Source: Bacteroidota bacterium (GTDB lineage: Bacteria > Bacteroidota > Bacteroidia > Chitinophagales > Saprospiraceae). Taken from it: a stretch of DNA of 6,302 nucleotides. Position 1 is the first letter of the stretch. Each line of letters opens with the position of its first letter. The translations under genes were made by a program, and so were the position numbers. The stretch covers positions 1-6,302 of the forward strand of contig JAKQGD010000271.1 of the NCBI GenBank assembly GCA_029573365.1, in the 5' to 3' direction. A model generated the notes under the pieces. The model did no database searches. It worked only from the letters and a program-made list of their open reading frames with translations, and was not told the origin of the DNA. Below, piece after piece: positions 1 to 5,628 of the stretch.

Positions 1-259
1 CGTCCACAATAAGGGCATTGATAAATACTTTGCGTATGCCTTCGGCTTTTCTTTCTTCTTCCATGATCTGTATGGTATCCACCACGAATATGCGGATGGA
101 ATAGCCCACCTGAGGTGCCGCCAATCCTACTCCCTGAGCCGCATACATGGTTTCCCACATATTGGCAATAATCTCAGCAAGGTCCGGGTAATCAGCACCA
201 ATATCTTCAGCTCTCTTTTTCAAGACCGGTTGTCCGTAGGCATATATAGGTAAGACCAT
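1..259 (-). CDS. def: Peptide deformylase, N-terminal part (gene runs off the left edge)
   Basis: Peptide deformylase removes the formyl group from the initiator methionine of new proteins in the cytoplasm, using a metal ion. Only the first 86 codons are present, against roughly 180-200 residues for the family. The sequence begins MVLPIYAYGQPVLKKRAEDI and contains the family's first motif, GVGLAAPQVG, at residues 43-52. Its glutamine (Q50) is the conserved active-site residue of motif I. The later EGCLS and HExDH motifs, which carry the metal ligands, lie beyond the edge and cannot be checked. The later stretch KVFINALIVD matches the usual FINP-like strand, with Ala where Pro is common. The ATG at 257-259 is the natural start because the family's N-terminus begins right there. 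It lies four bases after the ruvX stop, so the two genes are very probably cotranscribed. No clear Shine-Dalgarno sequence precedes it, as is usual in Bacteroidota. Confidence 0.95.
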   Translation of the reverse strand, partial: MVLPIYAYGQPVLKKRAEDIGADYPDLAEIIANMWETMYAAQGVGLAAPQVGYSIRIFVVDTIQIMEEERKAEGIRKVFINALIVD

Positions 260-263
260 GTTT

Positions 264-674
264 CTAAATGTGTTTTAGATATCTTTGTAATATGATGACG
301 GCACTAATTTTGTCAAGGAGTGATTTGTCCTGTCTTTTGGATTTTTTGGCTCCACTCATCAAAATGGCTTCTCTGGCATGTACTGATGAAAAGCTCTCAT
401 CGGCAAAATCCACGGGTATCAATGGCCATCTTGCAGAAAACACTTTTACAAAGCCATCAATCCTGTGTTTAAGATAAGTAAAATTACCGTCTTTGTGCAC
501 CGGCAACCCTATTACCAGTTTTTCGACCTGATTTTCGGAAAGATATTTTTCCAGGTAACCGGGCAGTACATCAGTAGATACAGTGTCCAGACCGCTTACT
601 ATAATCTGAAAGGGATCGGTTACCGCAAGTCCACACCTTTTTGCTCCGTAATCTATCGCCAGAATTCTTGCCAT
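264..674 (-). CDS. ruvX: RuvX/YqgF family RNase H-fold nuclease (pre-16S rRNA processing; putative Holliday junction resolvase)
   Basis: This 136-residue cytoplasmic protein has the usual YqgF length and RNase H fold motifs. The family is linked to maturation of the 16S rRNA 5' end and is also annotated as a putative Holliday junction resolvase. Visible motifs are AIDYGAKRCGLAVTD at 6-20 with acidic D8, VIGLP near 54-58 followed by KDGN, DESFSS at 92-97 with E93, and LLDKISAVIILQRYL at 119-133 with D121. D8, E93 and D121 fit the expected acidic triad. The residue after E93 is Ser where Arg is usual (DER). I chose the ATG at 672-674 because MARILAIDYG is the canonical N-terminus. The frame extends to a TTG at 702-704, but that extension contains the likely promoter -7 box. 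The gene follows the terminator of the large secreted-protein gene and is followed after four bases by def, so it probably leads a ruvX-def operon. Confidence 0.95.
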   Translation of the reverse strand: MARILAIDYGAKRCGLAVTDPFQIIVSGLDTVSTDVLPGYLEKYLSENQVEKLVIGLPVHKDGNFTYLKHRIDGFVKVFSARWPLIPVDFADESFSSVHAREAILMSGAKKSKRQDKSLLDKISAVIILQRYLKHI

Positions 675-681
675 CGGAGGG

Positions 682-689
682 CAAAGATA
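682..689 (-). promoter_or_regulatory. Candidate Bacteroidota -7 promoter box for ruvX-def
   Basis: On the minus strand this reads TATCTTTG, an exact match to the TAnnTTTG -7 consensus of Bacteroidota housekeeping promoters. It lies just downstream of the terminator of the previous gene, where a new promoter is needed. Only seven bases separate it from the ruvX ATG, so a start site at the usual distance would leave a leader of only a few nucleotides or none. I see no convincing TTG -33 element at the expected spacing of about 19-21 bases, so the call rests on one box plus position. Confidence 0.45.
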
Positions 690-740
690 TGGAATACAAT
701 CCAAAAATGGACGGAAGCTATTTTTAATACTACCCGGATT

Positions 741-780
741 AAAAATAAAAAACCCCTTTCCGGCCAGATCCGGAAAGGGG
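741..780 (-). terminator. Strong rho-independent terminator of the large secreted-protein gene
   Basis: The minus strand carries an 11-bp perfect stem (arms 770-780 and 753-763, CCCCTTTCCGG with CCGGAAAGGGG) and a six-base loop at 764-769. A T-rich run of 12 bases with one interruption follows at 741-752. It lies 22 bases after the stop codon of the large gene. The T-rich tract on the minus strand fixes its direction. It should isolate the large gene from ruvX-def. On the plus strand no comparable T tract follows the stem. Confidence 0.93.
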
Positions 781-802
781 TATGTATTTCAAAAAACTCA
801 AA

Positions 803-3800
803 TTACTCTATGGCAACCATCTTGCGTGTGGCGGTATATTCACCGGCCTTCAAAGTATAGTAGTAAACTCCTGCATTCAGTCCATTTCTGTCTATGCTAA
901 GTGTATTTACTCCTTTTGTCGCATCTATGGCCATCGTCCTGACAACCTTGCCCGTCATATCATGGATAGAAACGGTGGTTTTCATGTCTGAAGGTACTTC
1001 AAAATTGATAAGTGTTCCGTCATTGAATGGGTTTGGAGTGTTTTGTCCCAATGCAAATCCTGCAACAGCACCCTTATTTGCGGACCTCCATACTATTTCT
1101 CTGACCCTGGCTTCTTCGTCATAACCCTCAGCAGCAGTAATGTCAGATGTGATGTTTACAGCCTTCATGGTATTGCCGCCAGCCTTAGCCTTGAAAGATA
1201 CCGTAAACAGGACATCACCTGCTTTGAAATCTACTCCGTCAGCCTCATTCCAGCTAAAGGTAATCTTACCTTCGCCGGTTGCCATCATGCCAAAGTTGTT
1301 ATCTGCAATTCCATTGGCTACAGCCAAAATATCAGCCAGCTCAAGCGATTTGCTGTCAAAGCTGAGAGTAAACTGCATGCCTGTAAGAAGTTGAGCATTT
1401 TCGAAGCTTACTGGTACGATTACGTCATCACCCGCAGTAAAACTGACCTCACTGGCCGTAAGTATGATATTGTCTTTGGACCTGTGTTCGGTAGTGAGTG
1501 CATTGGCATTTGCTTTGGCATTGCCGTTGACGTCACCTGTTTTTACTGCTATGAAATCGGTGGTCATATCAGTATTGAGTGCATCGATATTATAAACTTC
1601 TGGGAAGGCCTCTCCTTGTGCGTAAGTTGGATCCTGGAACTGGTAATTTCTGTCTATAAATCTCCAGGACTTATTGTTTTCAAATCCGGGAACTGTACCC
1701 AGAATCAATTTCCTCAGGTCCACAAGGTCAGAAGCCGTAATCTTGCTATCTTTGTTTACGTCGGCAGCAACCAGCTTGTATGGAGTTGCCAGTTTGTCTA
1801 TGCCCAGGATGTGTCTTTGTATCATGACAAGGTCTAATGTAGAAACACCATTTAAAGGATCGTCATTTTTAGTCGGAACCACGGAATACTGGCCACCTTC
1901 AGGTAGGCTGGCAAAGTCAAACTGTCCGTTTTCGTCTGTCATGGTCTGCTTTTCTGAACCATATAGTTGCACAAAGACATTCTGCACTTTTTCTTCTGTT
2001 TCTGTAGTCATGGTACCGCCGACAGACCTTCTGCCTTCACCACAAACATCGTTATTGTCCTGGATGTCAATAAATGTGTTTACAGAAGACTGCACTACTG
2101 TACCTTCGGATGTAAGGGCAGCTACCCAGATTGTGACCGGATTTTCGCCAAGATCATCACAATCATAAACCCAGTTAGGGGTACCTACCATCTGTCCCAG
2201 AGAGTTGACAGTCACCGGAGTAAAGGATAACATGATCTGATATCCGCAAGGATGCGAACTACCATTGTCAAAGTCGGTTGCCCAGATCTCTGCCATACCT
2301 TCGCCGCCACCCAGATCCATCAGGCTCATAGCCAGGCCTTGTTTGACATAGGCATTGGGAGCCTTTTTGTTTACGATAGAGAAGATTTGCTCCTTGCTTG
2401 TCAGGTTGCCACACCTATCTTCGAAGGTGTAAACAATCTTATGTCGTCCCACTTTGTAGCTATCAGTAAAGCTGAAAGAATTGCCCGTACCGCTAACTGT
2501 CGGACCAAAAGAGCCATCGTTGTCAATATCTATCTTGTAACTGTATTTTAGTACTGTTGTACATACGTCTGTTGCACTGGCACCCAGGGTAATGGATCCT
2601 GATGTGCAGGTTGCATCATAAGTATCGGCACTGACAGATGGAGCCAGCGGGCCAAACACAGGTGCAATATTGTCTATTACCTTGATTTCCTGAATATAAT
2701 TCCAGGTTCTGTAACCATCGTCTGTGGGCTGGCACCAGTCGATGACCGTCCATCTCCTGATTATTTTGAAACAGGCAGGGCTGGATGGATTGTTGAAATA
2801 ATATACTTCATCTTTGTAATCAGCACCTACCAATGAGCATGCTCCATCACTGAGCACCGGTCTACCGGTTACTGATGGATTTACATCAGAAGGCGATCCG
2901 CAACCATTCACGGTATAGGGTGATACAGGCCATTCACTTGGTTTAGGGCCATTGTATTTCTGAGCTTCGCTGGGCTGGAAAGTAATGGTCTGAGAGCAGC
3001 TTGCTGTCCTTCCTCCGGCGTCAGTCACCCTGAATGTCCTGGTGATGGAACCGATGCGGCATCCGCTGATATTGAAGCTTGAATCAATCTCCACGATGGT
3101 CAGTGGCTGGCAGTTGTCTGAAGCCGTAGGCCATCCGAAATCTTTCCTGAGATTTTTGTTGTCGTATGCAAAATCACAATTTACCGTCCTGTCATCAGGG
3201 CAATCGATGCTTGGCCCGAGTTTGTCCTGAATCACAGCACTGACCATACAGTCATTGTAGTTGCCTGAAGCGTCAATGGCTCTGAGTGCAATCATCCTGT
3301 TTGCCCCGATGTCTGCACAACAAAACTGAGCATAAGAACTAAAGCCACATGGGTCTGTAATTTCTACAACATATTTTACAAATGCTTCATCATTGGCAAT
3401 ATCACGCCATTTTCCGTTTCTACGTTGTACCACGTAGTCACCTGAACCGTCAGGTTCTCCACTGGCCCATGGAATGGTGTATGTGGGTTTCGCACCGCTT
3501 TCCCATACAAATGTGCCTTCTTTGACTCTGTCAGTGTAACCGATAAGCATTCTGTCATAGTCGGCAGGGAGAAGCTCATATGCTTTACCCCTGACCCACT
3601 CTGCTTCTGCGAGTGATTCATAAGAAACCACATAACCACCCATAGCTTTAGCTGTCTTGTATGCTACAGGGGCCATAGCAGCATGCTGTGAAAGGTAATA
3701 ATAGTGCTTGCCAGAAGCATCTTCGTATTCTCCCAACAGGGTAAATCCCGGATACTCAGGAGTTTCGCACGGAAGGCAGTTGCTATTGTTCATACGTCTG

Positions 3801-5197
3801 ACGAGCAGCTTTGCCAGCTGGCACTCATCATAGCTGCCATCATCAAAAGAAGTAGCGGGGACCCAGGCAGTACCATCAGAGGTCAGACCGATGGTCGTAT
3901 ACTCGTCACATATGGCTACCGGAGGTGTATTGTCTTCTACCTCTACAACGATGCTGGCAGTAGTACTGTTGTAGCAGCCGTCATAGGCGGTATAAACTGC
4001 GAGGTGTGTTCCCACAGGCAGTGTTACAGTTTTGTCATCACCATGTTTAATAAAGGCGACAGGTTTTGTAAGGTCACTGTTCTGATAAACGGTAATATCT
4101 ACAGTTATATCTTCTTCGTCTGTACAGTTGTCAGTAACATCTGCATCTTCAAACTCAGCATCTGCCTCACAGTCATGGTTATTGGTGGAGAAAGTAACGG
4201 ATGACAAGCCTGAGATTTCAGGGCCTTCATTGTCGACAATCTCCAGAACCTGTACCCTATTTATCGGTGGCCTGTTGGCACATGACCATTCGATGATGTC
4301 CCATGACCTCATGATCTTTCTCGTGCAGTTGATATTTATGGCAGGAGCATCTGTATAGGTAACCATCAGATTGCAATACAATTCCTGGTTATTATACAGG
4401 TTTACAGCTCCCAGAAAAGGAGTGCCTGTACCAGAATAGGTAGTGCCATTAATGGTAATATTTGTAGGCGAAGGGTTTCCGTTGGGGAGTTTTGCCCAGT
4501 CACCGTCACACTGCAGTGGATCGTTGTTACCCACCGCAATGTCATAATGCGGAGGTATGATGATAGGCGGCACAGTAAGTGCAGCTATGGTAGTTACATT
4601 AAAAGTAAATGTGCATACATCTGATACGTTGCCTGCTGCGTCAACAGCCTGATACTGTCTTACAATCTGCTTAAGTACATTGGCAGGTAAAGCAGTCGTA
4701 CCACAGTTATTGACAATAATGTTTTCGCTCACCTTGTTGATTTTAAGGCCTGCCGGACAGTTTTCTGTCACTGTAGGGGTAAAGCTTGCCATCTCGACAC
4801 AAGTGAGGGTCAAGACTCCCGGAGCACAACTGATAACAGGTTTGATCTTGTCTTCTACTACCAAAGTAGACCAACAACTGTTTCCGGCATTGGATACCTT
4901 GCCATAAAGTGTTTTTCCGATGTGACTGCAGTTGACCACAGGACTGCCGGCAATAGGGCTGCCAGTCGGCGTAGTCATTACTGTCACTGTTCCACCACCT
5001 CCACAAGTGCTTCCGTCTGCCAGCAGCATGGATGGAGTGATGGTCGCAGTGCCGTCGGCACCAATAGATACCTGGACACTGGGTTTGCACGCACAGGAAG
5101 GCTGTGCATACATTTTGCTGAAACCGCACAATCCCAGCAAGATCAGGAAAATACTCCTGAACATCCTGTCATTTAGCGTAAATCCATTTTCCATCAT
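803..5197 (-). CDS. Very large secreted multidomain adhesin-like protein: HYR/Ig-like modules, nested C-type-lectin-like domain, dockerin-like and cohesin-like segments, T9SS sorting tail
   Basis: This 1464-residue protein is exported by Sec and then by the type IX system, and is probably surface-attached or released. A signal peptide is visible at about 12-31 (MFRSIFLILLGLCGFSKMYA, cleavage near A31/Q32). Residues 32 to about 1050 form a chain of cysteine-containing HYR/Ig-like modules. Their junctions have a D-x-x-x-P pattern: VEDKIKPVISC (about 114-124), VDNEGPEIS (321-329), VEDNTPPVAIC (420-430), IQDKLGPSIDC (656-666) and VIDNIAPVF (840-848). A RxWxxIxWC-like motif occurs twice (near 297-306 and 815-822). 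A C-type-lectin-like domain occupies about 478-615, with WASGEPD at 577-583 and WRD at 597-599. Then come a carboxypeptidase-regulatory-like segment (about 1055-1108), a dockerin-like segment (about 1111-1167, with DVNKDSKITASD at 1146-1157), a cohesin-like domain (about 1243-1372) and a T9SS type A tail (about 1380-1464, LGQNTPNPF, then GVYYYTL). The ligand is unknown; adhesion or carbohydrate binding is an inference. The frame extends to a TTG at 5204-5206. I prefer ATG 5195-5197, but ATG 5192-5194 or 5162-5164 (directly at the signal peptide) are possible. No Shine-Dalgarno sequence decides between them. A terminator follows the gene. Confidence 0.93.
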   Translation of the reverse strand: MMENGFTLNDRMFRSIFLILLGLCGFSKMYAQPSCACKPSVQVSIGADGTATITPSMLLADGSTCGGGGTVTVMTTPTGSPIAGSPVVNCSHIGKTLYGKVSNAGNSCWSTLVVEDKIKPVISCAPGVLTLTCVEMASFTPTVTENCPAGLKINKVSENIIVNNCGTTALPANVLKQIVRQYQAVDAAGNVSDVCTFTFNVTTIAALTVPPIIIPPHYDIAVGNNDPLQCDGDWAKLPNGNPSPTNITINGTTYSGTGTPFLGAVNLYNNQELYCNLMVTYTDAPAININCTRKIMRSWDIIEWSCANRPPINRVQVLEIVDNEGPEISGLSSVTFSTNNHDCEADAEFEDADVTDNCTDEEDITVDITVYQNSDLTKPVAFIKHGDDKTVTLPVGTHLAVYTAYDGCYNSTTASIVVEVEDNTPPVAICDEYTTIGLTSDGTAWVPATSFDDGSYDECQLAKLLVRRMNNSNCLPCETPEYPGFTLLGEYEDASGKHYYYLSQHAAMAPVAYKTAKAMGGYVVSYESLAEAEWVRGKAYELLPADYDRMLIGYTDRVKEGTFVWESGAKPTYTIPWASGEPDGSGDYVVQRRNGKWRDIANDEAFVKYVVEITDPCGFSSYAQFCCADIGANRMIALRAIDASGNYNDCMVSAVIQDKLGPSIDCPDDRTVNCDFAYDNKNLRKDFGWPTASDNCQPLTIVEIDSSFNISGCRIGSITRTFRVTDAGGRTASCSQTITFQPSEAQKYNGPKPSEWPVSPYTVNGCGSPSDVNPSVTGRPVLSDGACSLVGADYKDEVYYFNNPSSPACFKIIRRWTVIDWCQPTDDGYRTWNYIQEIKVIDNIAPVFGPLAPSVSADTYDATCTSGSITLGASATDVCTTVLKYSYKIDIDNDGSFGPTVSGTGNSFSFTDSYKVGRHKIVYTFEDRCGNLTSKEQIFSIVNKKAPNAYVKQGLAMSLMDLGGGEGMAEIWATDFDNGSSHPCGYQIMLSFTPVTVNSLGQMVGTPNWVYDCDDLGENPVTIWVAALTSEGTVVQSSVNTFIDIQDNNDVCGEGRRSVGGTMTTETEEKVQNVFVQLYGSEKQTMTDENGQFDFASLPEGGQYSVVPTKNDDPLNGVSTLDLVMIQRHILGIDKLATPYKLVAADVNKDSKITASDLVDLRKLILGTVPGFENNKSWRFIDRNYQFQDPTYAQGEAFPEVYNIDALNTDMTTDFIAVKTGDVNGNAKANANALTTEHRSKDNIILTASEVSFTAGDDVIVPVSFENAQLLTGMQFTLSFDSKSLELADILAVANGIADNNFGMMATGEGKITFSWNEADGVDFKAGDVLFTVSFKAKAGGNTMKAVNITSDITAAEGYDEEARVREIVWRSANKGAVAGFALGQNTPNPFNDGTLINFEVPSDMKTTVSIHDMTGKVVRTMAIDATKGVNTLSIDRNGLNAGVYYYTLKAGEYTATRKMVAIE

Positions 5198-5424
5198 GAG
5201 ATCCAATTTTGAGTTTAATTAAAATAATGAATTGTTTGTGGGCCTTGGCCTTGTTACGGCCAGGTTTCCGGTTTGAATAAAATACTTAAATAATAGGCAC
5301 GACTGGGTCAGGCATCCCTTTCCGAAAAGGGAGTCCATAGAAGTCAGGCTTTCTTTTTTGCTGTTTTTGGCGGGATATCAAATTAGAATCCGGACACACA
5401 CGAATGTGATCAAATCCTAATCAG
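5198..5424 (-). promoter_or_regulatory. Long 5' leader of the large secreted-protein gene, possibly structured
   Basis: If transcription starts a few bases after the TAnnTTTG box at 5428-5435, the mRNA has a leader of about 225 nt, long for this phylum. The minus strand offers three inverted repeats. The first pairs 5414-5421 with 5382-5389 (8 bp, one G-U) and encloses a CACA-TTCG-TGTG hairpin at 5397-5408. The second is CCCTTT-TCGG-AAAGGG at 5316-5331, with a possible outer GACT/AGTC pairing (5332-5335 with 5301-5304). The third is TGGCC-GTAACAA-GGCCA at 5246-5262. The 7-mer GCCTGAC occurs twice (5343-5349 and 5307-5313). I do not recognise a known riboswitch class. No hairpin is followed by a U tract, so transcriptional attenuation is not indicated. 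Control of translation or mRNA stability is possible but unproven. The segment also holds a 39-codon frame, so coding and structural readings compete. Confidence 0.35.
5219..5338 (-). CDS. Possible 39-residue upstream ORF in the leader (uncertain)
   Basis: An ATG at 5336-5338 opens a frame of 39 codons ending in TAA at 5219-5221, 21 bases before the preferred start of the large gene. The product begins MDSLFGKGCLTQSCLLFKYF and ends in the basic, proline-containing stretch TRPRPTNNSLF. It has two cysteines, a short hydrophobic segment (CLLFKYFI) and no recognisable domain. A weak purine-rich stretch (AAGAAAG) lies about 13 bases upstream of the ATG. It could be a translated leader peptide coupled to the large gene, a conserved small protein, or merely an open frame over a structured RNA. 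A frame of this length arises easily by chance, so I call it only as a candidate. Confidence 0.25.
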   Translation of the reverse strand: MDSLFGKGCLTQSCLLFKYFIQTGNLAVTRPRPTNNSLF

Positions 5425-5427
5425 ACA

Positions 5428-5435
5428 CAAATGTA
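5428..5435 (-). promoter_or_regulatory. Candidate -7 promoter box of the large secreted-protein gene
   Basis: The minus strand reads TACATTTG here, an exact match to the Bacteroidota TAnnTTTG -7 consensus. It sits at the boundary between the extremely AT-rich block and the GC-richer leader, as expected for a promoter with an A/T-rich upstream region. About 20 bases further upstream I see no clear TTG -33 box, only AT-rich sequence (GAGTAT). The predicted start site falls near 5421-5424, at the base of the first leader hairpin. Confidence 0.4.
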
Positions 5436-5628
5436 ATTTTTTTATAATATGTATTATACTCTATTTGAATATTTTTTTTATAATTTTTATTTTTAATATG
5501 TAAAATACTGCTTGTAAACCAAAAACAGATTTACTTATTTGCAAAACATTTTTGCGTGTTTTACATATATAAATATAATTACATATATCTATCTGCCCTG
5601 ACTGTCTGACTGCGGGGGTGTTAAGTTG
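5436..5628. other. AT-rich intergenic stretch between the S41 peptidase gene and the large gene's promoter
   Basis: I see no gene here. Of the 60 bases at 5441-5500 only five are G or C, which is far below the flanking coding DNA. The stretch contains long A and T runs, a 10-bp direct repeat TTACATATAT (5561-5570 and 5579-5588), a palindrome GCAAAA-CAT-TTTTGC (5541-5555) and a pair of CTGACTG 7-mers one base apart (5598-5612). The palindrome could help end transcription of the S41 gene, but no T tract follows it directly, so I do not call a terminator. The A/T runs may act as bent DNA or an upstream promoter element for the large gene, which is an inference. Confidence 0.5.

Noticed and set aside
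675..704. TTG at 702-704 as start of ruvX
   Set aside because: The added ten residues are outside the family's N-terminus, and the DNA there carries the likely -7 box. MARILAIDYG is the canonical start.
1043..1837. Open frame of 264 codons on the plus strand opposite the large gene
   Set aside because: It lies wholly antisense to clear dockerin, cohesin and sorting-domain coding sequence. Its translation shows no domain and has an irregular, Cys- and Ser-rich composition typical of shadow frames.
4743..5129. Open frame of 128 codons on the minus strand in another frame of the large gene
   Set aside because: It overlaps the signal peptide and first modules of the large protein. Its translation is rich in Cys, His, Arg and Gln with no recognisable motif.
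5198..5206. TTG at 5204-5206 as start of the large gene
   Set aside because: Two ATG codons lie directly downstream in frame (5195-5197 and 5192-5194), and the extension adds nothing to the signal peptide.
5246..5262. GTAACAAGG resembling the 3' end of 16S rRNA
   Set aside because: The match is a short word inside a hairpin loop, and no other rRNA sequence surrounds it.
5198..5424. c-di-GMP, TPP, cobalamin or SAM riboswitch in the leader
   Set aside because: I looked for the core motifs of these classes as I remember them and found none. The hairpins alone do not support a class assignment.
5541..5555. Palindrome GCAAAA-CAT-TTTTGC as terminator of the S41 gene
   Set aside because: The stem is short and AT-rich, and no T run follows it directly on the minus strand.
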